A stretch of 64,000 nucleotides of DNA from Spirochaetaceae bacterium (lineage in GTDB: Bacteria > Spirochaetota > Spirochaetia > DSM-27196 > PWMO01): assembly GCA_007693945.1 (NCBI GenBank), contig RECP01000063.1, positions 1 through 64,000 on the forward strand, read 5' to 3'. Below the pieces are notes generated by a model. The model saw only the letters and a program-made list of their open reading frames with translations. It was not told the DNA's origin and ran no database searches. Below, one piece after another: positions 49,473 to 58,882 of the stretch. Numbering within the stretch: position 1 is the first letter of the stretch; each line of letters starts with the position of its first letter. A program made the translations under genes and the position numbers.

Positions 49473-50243
49473 TCAGGTCAGCGAGTATTCGATTCTCACC
49501 GTTATCGCTACCGGCCCTCCGGCGCGATGACTGATGGGAAATATCCGTTCCAGCGAATCCAGCGCTGCGCGATCGAGCATAGAATAGCCGGAGGAGCCTT
49601 CCACTTCGCGGCTGCCGAGACTGCCATCCGGCTCGACCTGGATCCGGACGATCACGATCCCCTGAACGTTGCGTCGTCGCGCCGCCATCGGATAGACCAG
49701 ATTGTCCTGCAACCGCCGGTAGATATCCTCCACCAGCGCATCGACGGCCGAACCTTCGGTGAGCGGCCCATCGGGGTCGCCTGCGCCGGCCATCGAGTCT
49801 AGCGAATGGTCCGGCAACCCGGTGCCGGCGCTTGAGCTCGATTCGGAACTCTCTGCCTCAGATCGCGCAAGACGCTCACTGTCGCCGGTGCCGGACTGAG
49901 CCCTTGCGGGCTTACCGCTGGTCGCATCAGCAGCTGCCGTCTGTGGTGGCGCGGCTTTGGCGACAGTTTCTCTTTCTGCTGACGACTGCTCCGCAGGCGC
50001 TTGCTCGATATGCAGGACGTTCTCCCCGCTGCGCGATGCGCGAGGCCCGTCACCGGAACCGGATCCAGCGACGGGCGGCTCCATGACCACAGTCAGGCGA
50101 TGGTCACCGCCCTGCCCGGCATGCTCACTGAAAGGCACGAACTCGACGACGAGCAACAGACACAGGTGCAGCAGCACGGCGGCTATCACTGCCTGCCGCA
50201 TGCGCCTGCGCTCAACTGTATCTCGCCGTCTCGCCCGTGCCAT
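49473..50243 (-). CDS. Energy transducer TonB
   Basis: N-terminal TM segment, acidic/Ser-rich linker, C-terminal YPMAARRRNVQGIVIVRIQVEPDGSLGSREVEGSSGYSMLDRAALDSLE. Confidence 0.88.
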   Translation of the reverse strand: MARARRRDTVERRRMRQAVIAAVLLHLCLLLVVEFVPFSEHAGQGGDHRLTVVMEPPVAGSGSGDGPRASRSGENVLHIEQAPAEQSSAERETVAKAAPPQTAAADATSGKPARAQSGTGDSERLARSEAESSESSSSAGTGLPDHSLDSMAGAGDPDGPLTEGSAVDALVEDIYRRLQDNLVYPMAARRRNVQGIVIVRIQVEPDGSLGSREVEGSSGYSMLDRAALDSLERIFPISHRAGGPVAITVRIEYSLT

Positions 50244-50259
50244 GCGCGGCTCCTATTCT

Positions 50260-52257
50260 CTAGTAGCTGTACGCCGCCGAGATCCGGAAACTGCGGCCGG
50301 GGGCGGGATAATATGATCCGAAGAAGACCAAGGGTGCGTAACGAACGTCGAAAAGATTCTTTACCTCGGCACTGAGCGACAGATCGCCCGGCAGACGCTC
50401 GGGTCGGAAGCGCACAAACACGTCGGTCAGGAAGTAGGAATCGATCTTGTCTGACTCGTTCGCGGTATCGCCGCCCTGGTACGCTTGGCTGCGGCAGGTA
50501 ATCGCCGGTCCGAACTCGAGACCGCCAAGTGGGCGCACGCCCAGTTCCGCATCGATGGAATGATTGGGGACGAGAGGCACCTGATTACCCTTGTCATCGC
50601 CCGCGATGAAGACGGCGTTGACGTAGCTGTAACCCGCGCTCAGGCGCAGCTGGTCGATGGGTTCACTTGACAGCTGCACGTCACCGCCGATGCGGCGAGT
50701 TTGATCAAAGTTTTCGTTTGCGCCTTCGAACGTCACGGGATCAAAAACGTACGCTATTTCGTCACGCATCTGCAGCCAGTAGAAGCTGAGATCCGCCCGA
50801 AGTGCGCGTGACAGATAGAGCCCACCTCCGACCTCGACAGTGAAACCACGCTCAGGTTCAAGTGCATCTTCGAACTGATTGGCGAAGTTGACATCAGCCT
50901 GCTCATCCAGAAACGGATAACGAAACAGCGTTCCACCCGATACAAAAAGCTTGGAGACATCACTCGGCCGATACACTACGCCAAGATCAAAGACCACGGC
51001 CTGGTGCGTCTTTGACTCGTCAATTTCGGGGTCGTCTTTCTCGGCAGACAACACACTCCGGTCATAGCGAACGGCCGCCGACGCGTCCAACTGCTCGGTC
51101 AGATAGACCGTGTTTGAGAGCGCGGCACCGAACGTCCACTGTCCCAGCCTGAAATCATTGATCTTATTGTCACGATCAGCGGAATCGTAGCCTCGACCGT
51201 CCTGCCAGGCCCAGCTTCCGTCGATACCGAAGCGAGAACGAACCGGAACGGCACCGGCATCCCAGTCCACAATCACGGCCGGCGACCCCGTCAGTGTGTG
51301 AAGGCTTGCGTCCGTGTAACTGCCGAACGTTACGTTGTCGATTTCGACAAGCTTCAACGAGTAACCCAATACCAGGTCAAGGTGCGCACGATCGCCGATC
51401 CCCCAATCAAGGCCGGCATCGACGGCAAACTGATCCTCGCTCGCCTCATCTTCCTCATTTACTGCCTGCCCCGGATCATCCTCGAACTCTTCCTTCGTCA
51501 ACCCGCCCGGCAACTCGTAGGATACATTGGCGTAGCGGCCGCCGAGACTCAAGCTGAGCCGGTCGCTGACATCGAGGTCGCTGCCGAGGGAGAAATTGAG
51601 CGCCTGGTAAGCGCTGCGGTCGCGGTGGCCGTCGGTCGCAAAGTGTTCGGCGGAGGCGCGCAGGCGGGCGCGCCGGCCGGCAGTGGCGAGTCCGAGACGT
51701 TGCTGGTTGGTCATGAAGCTGCCGAACGACCCGAACGCCGTTACCTCCAGCGGCCGCTCAGGCGTCCTGGTGATGATGTTGATAACGCCGGCCACAGCGT
51801 AGTTGCCGTAGAGCGCGCTCTCGCTGCCGCGCACGACCTCGATGCGCTCGATCGCATCGACAGGTACAGACAGCCAGTTGATGCCCGACATATCGGGGTT
51901 GTTCTGGCGGCGGCCGTCGACCAGCACCAGCACGCGGCCATAAGAGCCTTCGCCGAAGCCGCGCATGTCGACCTGCGCCTGGGCCTCGTTGGAGAACGAG
52001 CGAAACGAGACGCCCGGCTGGCGCTCCAGCAGCTCCACCACGTTGGTGGCGCCGGAGCGGCGAATGTCTTCGGCAGTGATGATGGACACGTGCGCGGCGG
52101 TAGACAGTATGTCGGTGAGCACGCGGTCGGCGGTGATCACAACGTCGATAACCGGCACAGGCTGCGACCTGTCGTCCCGTGGCGAATCCGCCGCCGCGGA
52201 CAGCGGCCCAAAGGCCAGTGGGGCTGCCAGCAGCGATACAAGAAATCGGAATTTCAT
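50260..52257 (-). CDS. TonB-dependent receptor, probable cobalamin/corrinoid receptor (BtuB-like)
   Basis: Plug domain VVITADRVLTDILSTAAHVSIITAEDIRRSGATNVVELLERQPGVSFR, DGRRQNNPDMSG, terminal aromatic SY; cobalamin riboswitch upstream. Confidence 0.9.
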   Translation of the reverse strand: MKFRFLVSLLAAPLAFGPLSAAADSPRDDRSQPVPVIDVVITADRVLTDILSTAAHVSIITAEDIRRSGATNVVELLERQPGVSFRSFSNEAQAQVDMRGFGEGSYGRVLVLVDGRRQNNPDMSGINWLSVPVDAIERIEVVRGSESALYGNYAVAGVINIITRTPERPLEVTAFGSFGSFMTNQQRLGLATAGRRARLRASAEHFATDGHRDRSAYQALNFSLGSDLDVSDRLSLSLGGRYANVSYELPGGLTKEEFEDDPGQAVNEEDEASEDQFAVDAGLDWGIGDRAHLDLVLGYSLKLVEIDNVTFGSYTDASLHTLTGSPAVIVDWDAGAVPVRSRFGIDGSWAWQDGRGYDSADRDNKINDFRLGQWTFGAALSNTVYLTEQLDASAAVRYDRSVLSAEKDDPEIDESKTHQAVVFDLGVVYRPSDVSKLFVSGGTLFRYPFLDEQADVNFANQFEDALEPERGFTVEVGGGLYLSRALRADLSFYWLQMRDEIAYVFDPVTFEGANENFDQTRRIGGDVQLSSEPIDQLRLSAGYSYVNAVFIAGDDKGNQVPLVPNHSIDAELGVRPLGGLEFGPAITCRSQAYQGGDTANESDKIDSYFLTDVFVRFRPERLPGDLSLSAEVKNLFDVRYAPLVFFGSYYPAPGRSFRISAAYSY

Positions 52258-52428
52258 GAAACGGTACTCCTTCTTTGACCCACCGCCTGCGGCGATGAGC
52301 GTGCGGCTACACAGAAGGAATGGTAAGAGCGGATCGGTACACCAGGCTCGTGGGTACGCCACGGCTACGTTACGCATTCCCTGTACGTGAGAGAACGAAG
52401 CACGGTGTTGACTGCTTCGTTTTGAGAA

Positions 52429-52600
52429 AGGAATCGTCTTCTGGCTAACGGATATTCAGCGTCTCGCCTTCCCATCCCATGAGGACAGTGGCAATGAGGC
52501 ACCTCGAATCCGCACACAGCGGCACGCCCGCACCTGATTCACACAGGTTTCCGTTCTTCCTTTCCGCTTGTTGGTTCGCGGTCTGAGCACCTCCTGATGA
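52429..52600 (-). ncRNA. Cobalamin riboswitch
   Basis: Minus strand reads GGAAACCTGTGTGAATCAGGTGCGGGCGTGCCGCTGT...ATTGCCACTGTC...GGGATGGGAAGGCGAGACGCTGAA...AGCCAGAAGACG; B12 box GCCACTG at 52486-52492. Confidence 0.85.
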
Positions 52601-52710
52601 CAGTTGGATTCGTTGCGTAAGACTATACCGGGTTCAGGCGGCTGTCAACTGCCGGTTTACGCCGGCTTGCGCCGCGGCCGGCGACGCCGGACAGCCTGAA
52701 GCCCTGACAT

Positions 52711-53736
52711 TCATAGCGGCCGGGCGCGGTTCTCGCGGGCAAAGCGGCGCATAGCATCGATATTCTCTGCCGGCGTGTCACGCGGCACTTCACAGCCGGC
52801 GTTTACCGCGTAGCAGCTGCCCCCGGCCTGGTCGTAGCACTCCTGAAACGCCCGGTAGACCGATTCGGGTGTTCCGTCGCGCAAGGCGCGGACGGGGTCA
52901 ATGTTGCCGGACAGAAGTTGCCGTGGGCCGGTCTCCCGCCGGGCGGCAGTCAGCGCCACCATTGAATCCAGATCGAGTATGTCAGCGCCAACTTCCCTGA
53001 GCATCGCCAGCAATGGTGTGGTATTGCCGCAGATGTGCAAGCGCACCAGCGCGCCCATCTCGTGCAGAGTCTGCACGTATCTCTTCTGGTACTCCCAGAT
53101 GAAGGCACGGTACAACTTCGGGCCGGCCAGCGAAGCTGCCGCATCGCCAACTCCAATGATGTCGGCTCCGGCTGCAATCTGCGCGCGCGCAAAGGTCATC
53201 TCCATTTCGAATACAAAGTCGAACAGATCGCGCACAAAGCCTTCGTCATCGTAGAGATCCATCATGAAGGTGTTGATGCCGCGCAGGTCACAACTCTCGG
53301 CAATTGGGCCTTCGACCCAACCTTCAACCAGTTTCTGATCACCGACCTCGGTCTTCAACCGTGAGATGACCTCCAGACGTTTGGACATGCGCGGACCGCT
53401 GCCCGGATCGGGCACGTTGAGCGATCGCAGCCGTGACTTGTCCTGCAGCAGCGCATTACTTTCGTCGACAGCCGGCGGCTGGTTTTCGTAGTAGATGATG
53501 GCAGCTCCGAGGTCCGCCGCCTCGGTGGTCGGGCACGAAATCGCCGAAACGTGATCGACATCGTACCGCTCGGCGAACGCGATCTGGCCCCGAGCGTGTG
53601 CCGCGGCATCGAGTACGTACTGCCTGTAGCAAACGCCTGCCTGATCAGCGGCTATCATCATCGAGATCGGAATGAGCGGCAACGAGTCGGTCTGTTCGCC
53701 CCGCACAGTAAGCGTAATTCGTTCTCTGCCGGTCAT
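52711..53736 (-). CDS. Uroporphyrinogen decarboxylase-family methyltransferase (MtaA/MtbA-like)
   Basis: LVRLHICGNTTPLLAMLREVGADILDLDSMV zinc H-x-C and downstream Cys (VNAGCEVPRDTPAENI). Confidence 0.88.
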   Translation of the reverse strand: MTGRERITLTVRGEQTDSLPLIPISMMIAADQAGVCYRQYVLDAAAHARGQIAFAERYDVDHVSAISCPTTEAADLGAAIIYYENQPPAVDESNALLQDKSRLRSLNVPDPGSGPRMSKRLEVISRLKTEVGDQKLVEGWVEGPIAESCDLRGINTFMMDLYDDEGFVRDLFDFVFEMEMTFARAQIAAGADIIGVGDAAASLAGPKLYRAFIWEYQKRYVQTLHEMGALVRLHICGNTTPLLAMLREVGADILDLDSMVALTAARRETGPRQLLSGNIDPVRALRDGTPESVYRAFQECYDQAGGSCYAVNAGCEVPRDTPAENIDAMRRFARENRARPL

Positions 53737-53781
53737 TTGGTACCTCCTGCGCGGTATGGCGCCACCATGCGCACGTTTGTG

Positions 53782-53793
53782 GCAGAATTCTGC
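53782..53793. promoter_or_regulatory. 12-bp palindrome GCAGAATTCTGC in divergent methyltransferase/corrinoid-protein intergenic region
   Basis: Perfect palindrome in a short divergent intergenic region. Confidence 0.35.
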
Positions 53794-53889
53794 AATACAG
53801 CGCAAAATTGTCTTATACAGATGGGGTTCATCGGTTTATACTTTATCTGCTTTTGATGAGCGGTGACAACGACTCGGAGGAGGAAAACA

Positions 53890-54534
53890 ATGAGTCTACT
53901 GAGTGAGCTGTCGGAGCAACTGCAGCGGGGCAAAGCAAACGAAGTCAAGGATCTGGTGCAGAAGGCGCTTGACGAAGGCATCGAGCCACGTGCGGTCCTT
54001 GAGGAAGGCCTGATGGACGGAATGGGCATCATTGGCGAAAAGTTCAAGAACAACGAGTGCTACGTGCCGGAAGTGCTGATCGCCGCGCGGGCGATGAACG
54101 CCGGCATAACGGTACTGAAACCGCACCTGGTGACAAGTGGTGTGAAGGCTCAAGGCACTGTGGTCCTCGGAACAGTCAAGGGTGATCTTCACGACATCGG
54201 CAAGAATCTGGTGCGGATGATGATGGAGGGCAAGGGGCTTGAAGTCATTGATATCGGCGTCGATGTTCCGGCCGAGAAGTTCGTAACCACGGCAATCGAA
54301 CACAACGCCGACATCATCGCGTGCTCTGCGCTGTTGACTACTACCATGACGGAAATGCGCAACATCGTGGACAGGATTGTTGAAGACGGCGTTCGCGACC
54401 GCTTCAAGATCATGGTGGGTGGGGCGCCGGTCACCGACAGCTTCTGCAAAACCGTTGGTGCAGACCTCTACGCCCCGGATGCCTCAAGCGCAGCCGACGT
54501 CGCCGTTGAGTACTGCAAATCAAAGGCCAGCTGA
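53890..54534 (+). CDS. Corrinoid protein (MtbC/MttC-like methyltransferase corrinoid subunit)
   Basis: VLGTVKGDLHDIGKNLVRMMMEGKGLEVIDIGVDVPAEKFV (DxHxxG B12-binding motif). Confidence 0.95.
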   Translation: MSLLSELSEQLQRGKANEVKDLVQKALDEGIEPRAVLEEGLMDGMGIIGEKFKNNECYVPEVLIAARAMNAGITVLKPHLVTSGVKAQGTVVLGTVKGDLHDIGKNLVRMMMEGKGLEVIDIGVDVPAEKFVTTAIEHNADIIACSALLTTTMTEMRNIVDRIVEDGVRDRFKIMVGGAPVTDSFCKTVGADLYAPDASSAADVAVEYCKSKAS

Positions 54535-54538
54535 AAAC

Positions 54539-54569
54539 CACGGGAGGCACCGCGCGGGTGCCTCCCGTG
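54539..54569 (+). terminator. Strong hairpin downstream of the corrinoid protein gene
   Basis: CACGGGAGGCACC-GCGCG-GGTGCCTCCCGTG, perfect 13-bp stem; T-run begins about 8 nt later. Confidence 0.7.
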
Positions 54570-54649
54570 CCGATGACTTTTCGCGTTTCAGACGTCGTCG
54601 CGCTCCACCGATTACACAACGGTCTTTCTTGAGGTACTCTTGGTCAGAC

Positions 54650-55942
54650 ATGCAGATCAAGGCAGAAGGCACCCTGTTCGATTTCGACAAGGCAGTCGCT
54701 TGCGTCGATGACTACAGTCGCGCCACGGGCGTGAGTTGCTCGATTCTCGACCGCAACGGAAACTCGCTCTTCCGCGCCGGTGACGGCCCCGATCCGTGTG
54801 TCGGCTGCTGTAAGCTTCAGTCGCTGGCGGACAGGCCACGCGGTTGCCGTGACACCCACCTTTACAGCATCTATCACGCCGAGCGCTTCGGGGGTCGCTA
54901 CATCTTCTTCTGCCCCATATCTCTGATCCACTGGACCTCGCCGATTGTCGTCGGAGGATCTACCGTTGGTGCCCTGCTCGGCGGACCGGTGCTGGCGGTT
55001 GATGAGAAGGACTTTTTTGAGCAGGAATTCTTCCGCATGTTTCCTGAGGTGCTGCCCGACCCCGACGAGCTGAGAGCCCGTTTCAGCAACGTGCCGTACG
55101 TTGATCCGGCGCGCATCAAGAGCCTTTCCGAGCTGCTCTACGCGCTGGGCTGTCTGCTTTCCGAAGGCGATCAGCCGGCCTTTTCGGCAGAGTACGAGAA
55201 GCTGGTGGTGGATTCGCGCATATCCGAGTACATCCACTATATCAAGCAGCTCGACCAGAGCAACGACGAGACTCTGGCCTACCCGGTGGAAAAGGAATCT
55301 CTGCTGCTCGAGTGCATCCGCAACGGCAATCAAGCCGAGGCACAGAAGATACTCAACGAGATTCTGGGGTATGTGTTTTTTACGTCGGGCCGTGATCTCG
55401 ATGTGATCAAGGCGCGCGTACTCGAGCTCGCCGTGCTGCTCTCGCGCGCAGCCCTGCAGGGAGGCGCCGACAACGAGCAGATCTTCGGACTCAACTTCCG
55501 CTACCTGCAGCAGCTATACACGATGAAAGACGTGGATGATATCGCCTACGGGCTCTCGCAGATCATGCGCCGCTTCACCGACTGCGTGTTCATTCTCAAG
55601 GACGTAAAACACGTTGATGTAATCCAGCGCAGCATCGCCTACATCCGGAAACACTACAACGAGCGTATTCCGCTGGAGGAGATCGCGCGGCACGTCTCGC
55701 TCAGCCCGGCCTATTTCAGTCGGCTGTTCAAGGAGGAGATGAAGACAACATTCATCGAGTTTCTGAATCGCTACCGAATCACCAAGGCCAAGTCGCTCCT
55801 GGTGAACTCGCGCACACCGATAATAGACGTTGCCGGCATGGTTGGATTCGATGACCAGAGCTACTTTACCAAGGTATTCAAGAAGCTCTCCGGCGTCAGT
55901 CCGGGGCGGTTCCGCGAGTCCGGCGGACAACCGAAGGGGTGA
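54650..55942 (+). CDS. AraC family regulator with N-terminal PocR sensory domain
   Basis: DYSRATGVSCSILDRNGNSL..., CVGCCKLQSLADRPRGCRDTHLYSIYHAERFGGRYIFFCPISLIHW; C-terminal HTH_18 LEEIARHVSLSPAYFSRLFKEEMKTTFIEFLNRYRI. Confidence 0.92.
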   Translation: MQIKAEGTLFDFDKAVACVDDYSRATGVSCSILDRNGNSLFRAGDGPDPCVGCCKLQSLADRPRGCRDTHLYSIYHAERFGGRYIFFCPISLIHWTSPIVVGGSTVGALLGGPVLAVDEKDFFEQEFFRMFPEVLPDPDELRARFSNVPYVDPARIKSLSELLYALGCLLSEGDQPAFSAEYEKLVVDSRISEYIHYIKQLDQSNDETLAYPVEKESLLLECIRNGNQAEAQKILNEILGYVFFTSGRDLDVIKARVLELAVLLSRAALQGGADNEQIFGLNFRYLQQLYTMKDVDDIAYGLSQIMRRFTDCVFILKDVKHVDVIQRSIAYIRKHYNERIPLEEIARHVSLSPAYFSRLFKEEMKTTFIEFLNRYRITKAKSLLVNSRTPIIDVAGMVGFDDQSYFTKVFKKLSGVSPGRFRESGGQPKG

Positions 55943-55944
55943 AG

Positions 55945-56688
55945 ATGCGACTGAAGATCATCGCCTGCAAGGTACTGTTCCGCGAGTTGAGTCTGCTGGC
56001 GGCCCGATCCGGGAATACTATCGATACCGTATTCCTTGATCAACGCTATCACGATCAGCCGGAAGGGCTGCGGGCGAAGCTGCAGCAAAAGATCATCGAA
56101 ATCGAGAATGAGGTAGCGCCGCCGGCCCATAGCCCGTACGCCAGATCGCATGACTACGAGGCAATTCTGCTGGGCTACGCGCTGTGCAGTAATGCGATCG
56201 TCGGTCTCCGGTCCAGCAAGTACCGTTTGGTAGTACCTCGCGCGCACGACTGTATCTCGCTGTTTCTGGGAAGCCGCAGACGCTACAAGCAATACTTCGA
56301 CAAGCATCCGGGCACGTACTGGTACACGCGCGGATGGATGGAAAATGTCCTGATGCCGGGCAAGGAGCGCTACCAGGAGAGCTATCAGCACTACAGTCAG
56401 CAGTACGGTGAAGATAACGCCGATTACCTGATGAAGATGGAGCAGGACTGGCTTTCGAAGTACAACCGCTGTACGTTCATCGAATGGCCCGACATACCCG
56501 CTGAGCAACACAAACAGCAGGCCAGGAGCGCATCGCGCTACCTTGACTGGGCGTACGACGAGCAACTGGGCAGCTCCGAATTACTGCGCGATTTTGTGGA
56601 AGGAAACTGGGACAACCGTTTCCTGGTCATCGAGCCGGGCAAGAGCATAGCACCGTCATTCGACGAGGGAGTCATTACCGAGTCATGA
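55945..56688 (+). CDS. DUF1638 domain-containing protein
   Basis: MRLKIIACKVLFRELSLLAARSGNTIDTVFLDQ, ILLGYALCSNAIVGLRSSKYRLVVPRAHDCISLFLGSRRRY. Confidence 0.88.
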   Translation: MRLKIIACKVLFRELSLLAARSGNTIDTVFLDQRYHDQPEGLRAKLQQKIIEIENEVAPPAHSPYARSHDYEAILLGYALCSNAIVGLRSSKYRLVVPRAHDCISLFLGSRRRYKQYFDKHPGTYWYTRGWMENVLMPGKERYQESYQHYSQQYGEDNADYLMKMEQDWLSKYNRCTFIEWPDIPAEQHKQQARSASRYLDWAYDEQLGSSELLRDFVEGNWDNRFLVIEPGKSIAPSFDEGVITES

Positions 56689-58571
56689 AGTCTGACCGGA
56701 CCATCGGTGTCATACAGGACGGCCGACAACACCAGGTCGACATCGGCGGCGCCGCGGATATCCTCGCAGTGCTGCAGCACAGCCGGTTTACGATCGCCGC
56801 ACCGTGCGGTGGTTCCGGCACGTGCGGTAAGTGCCTGGTCCGGGTGGCCGCCGGCGATCCCGGACAGCCGAGCACGATGGAGCAGCGGCTGCTCTCCTCC
56901 GGGCGCCTGTCGGCGGGGATGCGCTTTGCCTGCCGCCTGGTTCCGGCGGACGGGATGCTGATCGAGATTCCCCGCTGGCACGCCGAGACCCTCAACAAGG
57001 CTTCACTGATCAGCGTTCCGCTGCAGAATGACCCTCCGCTGATCAAGCGTGCTCTTCGTCTCGCACCGCCTTCAATCGACGACCAGACCCCCGATCTGGA
57101 GCGGGTTCTCAGAACAAGCGGTTGTGCGAAGCAACGCTTGTCGGTCCACGCGCTGCGGACACTCGCGCAGGACCTGCGTCGGGGCGGCTTTGCGGTTACC
57201 GCGCTGATAGAAAACAACGCAGACGATTGCGACTGCCTGGTGGCGATTGAGTGCGGTGACACAGCCGCCACCCTGTGGGGCGCCGCGGTGGATATCGGCA
57301 CTACCACGGTTGCGGCCTACCTGGTGAATCTGGTCAGCGCTCGTGCCGTCGATGTCTTTTCCGAGATCAACAGACAGGCCGAGTTCGGCGCCGACGTTGT
57401 GACACGCATCAGCTATTCTCAGAAGCACGGCGTAACCGCCGTTCGGCAGGTAATTGTCGCTCAGATCAACGCCATGCTTGCGAAACTGGCGCAGCGCAAC
57501 GGTCTCGCGGTCAGCGACATCTACCTGGCCGCGGTGGCCGGCAACACGACAATGCTGCACTTTTTCACCGGCCTGGACCCCGCGGCAATCGGCGTGTCGC
57601 CGTTCATTCCGGTTGCGACGCGTGCTCTATCGCTCGCGGCCGCAGATCTCGACGTCGCAATCAATCCGCACGGTGTGGTGGCGACACTGCCCGGGATCTC
57701 CGGATACGTGGGTGCCGACGTGGTAGCCGCAATTGTTGCGTCGCGCATGCGGCAGCGCACTGAGATCAGTCTACTGATCGATATTGGAACCAACGGCGAA
57801 ATCGTGCTCGGAAACGTCGACTGGCTGGCTGCCTGCTCGACCGCGGCGGGCCCGGCGTTCGAGGGTGCCCAGATCCGCTTTGGTGTCGGCGGAGTCGACG
57901 GAGCGGTAAACTCATTCTCGTTCGACCCGGAAGGTTCCCGGGCTGACGCGCAGAACGGCGGCCAGGTGTCACTCACAACCATCAACTCCACACCGGTCAG
58001 CGGTATCTGCGGCTCGGGCATGCTGGATATTGCAGCGGTCCTGGTGCAGACCGGCGCCGTCGATAAGACCGGGCGGCTGCTGCCGCGCGATCGATTGCCG
58101 CGCAGCGTGCCTCCCGCGATCCGTGAGCGGTGTACCGAGTTTGAGTCAAGCCCCGCGTTCCTGGTAGCGGACTCGGAACTGACCCGTGACGGCGAACCTG
58201 TCTACCTGACCGAGCACGACGTCCGTGAGCTGCAGCTTGCCAAAGCCGCGATAGCCGCCGGAATCGATACGCTGCTGACAGACGCGGGAGTCGAGGCCGG
58301 CGAAGTGGCCGCAGTCTACCTGGCCGGCGGGTTCGGCAGTTATATGAACGCCGCGAGCGCACTGGCGGTCGGCCTCATCCCGCACCGGCTTGGTGGCCGC
58401 ATCGAGGTGCTCGGTAACGCAGCGGGAATCGGCACTGTAATGAGTATCACTTCGCGCACGGTATCGAGGCAGTGCCGCGGCATCGCGCGGAACGTGCGCT
58501 ACATAGAGCTGTCCAGTTCGGCGAGTTTTCAGAACGCCTACATAGAGCACATGGGGTTCGGGGAGTTGTAG
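56685..58571 (+). CDS. ASKHA/DUF4445 domain ferredoxin, reductive activator of corrinoid enzymes (RACE/RamA-like)
   Basis: N-terminal 2Fe-2S PCGGSGTCGKCLVRV; VDIGTTTVAAYLVNL; ISGYVGADVVAAIVAS; LLIDIGTNGEIVLG. Confidence 0.93.
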   Translation: MKSDRTIGVIQDGRQHQVDIGGAADILAVLQHSRFTIAAPCGGSGTCGKCLVRVAAGDPGQPSTMEQRLLSSGRLSAGMRFACRLVPADGMLIEIPRWHAETLNKASLISVPLQNDPPLIKRALRLAPPSIDDQTPDLERVLRTSGCAKQRLSVHALRTLAQDLRRGGFAVTALIENNADDCDCLVAIECGDTAATLWGAAVDIGTTTVAAYLVNLVSARAVDVFSEINRQAEFGADVVTRISYSQKHGVTAVRQVIVAQINAMLAKLAQRNGLAVSDIYLAAVAGNTTMLHFFTGLDPAAIGVSPFIPVATRALSLAAADLDVAINPHGVVATLPGISGYVGADVVAAIVASRMRQRTEISLLIDIGTNGEIVLGNVDWLAACSTAAGPAFEGAQIRFGVGGVDGAVNSFSFDPEGSRADAQNGGQVSLTTINSTPVSGICGSGMLDIAAVLVQTGAVDKTGRLLPRDRLPRSVPPAIRERCTEFESSPAFLVADSELTRDGEPVYLTEHDVRELQLAKAAIAAGIDTLLTDAGVEAGEVAAVYLAGGFGSYMNAASALAVGLIPHRLGGRIEVLGNAAGIGTVMSITSRTVSRQCRGIARNVRYIELSSSASFQNAYIEHMGFGEL

Positions 58572-58644
58572 GCAATACGTGACACCGACGCACGCGTTGG
58601 CAACGACGGCGTTGACCATCGTGCGTGTTCCCGCCTGTGCCTGC

Positions 58645-58822
58645 CTCGAGACAGCAATTCTGGCCGTACGGCGCCGCACGCGCCGACGTTGTCCTTACCC
58701 CCAAGCGAGCGGCAGCCGTCGCCATATGGTGCACGGGGGTGCTCTCGAGGCAGGCGCGCAGGAGCTCCATGCCAACCGACCCCGTACCCCGGTACGCCAA
58801 AATGAGAATTGCTGGCCTCGAG
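58645..58822. repeat. Imperfect inverted repeat CTCGAG-A-CAGCAATTCT ... AGAATTGCTG-GC-CTCGAG
   Basis: Left arm 58645-58661, right arm 58805-58822, 143 bp apart; a further CTCTCGAGGC copy at 58742-58751. Confidence 0.5.
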
Positions 58823-58882
58823 AGTGTCCGTCTTGCGCTTATTGGACAATAGTGCAACAATCGCGTGCAGCAAGGAGCGCGC

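Noticed and set aside
47731-58738. Shared 13-mer ATGGTGCACGGGG at 47731 and 58726
   Set aside because: Many 13-mer matches are expected by chance in 64 kb of GC-rich DNA and the flanks do not extend the similarity.
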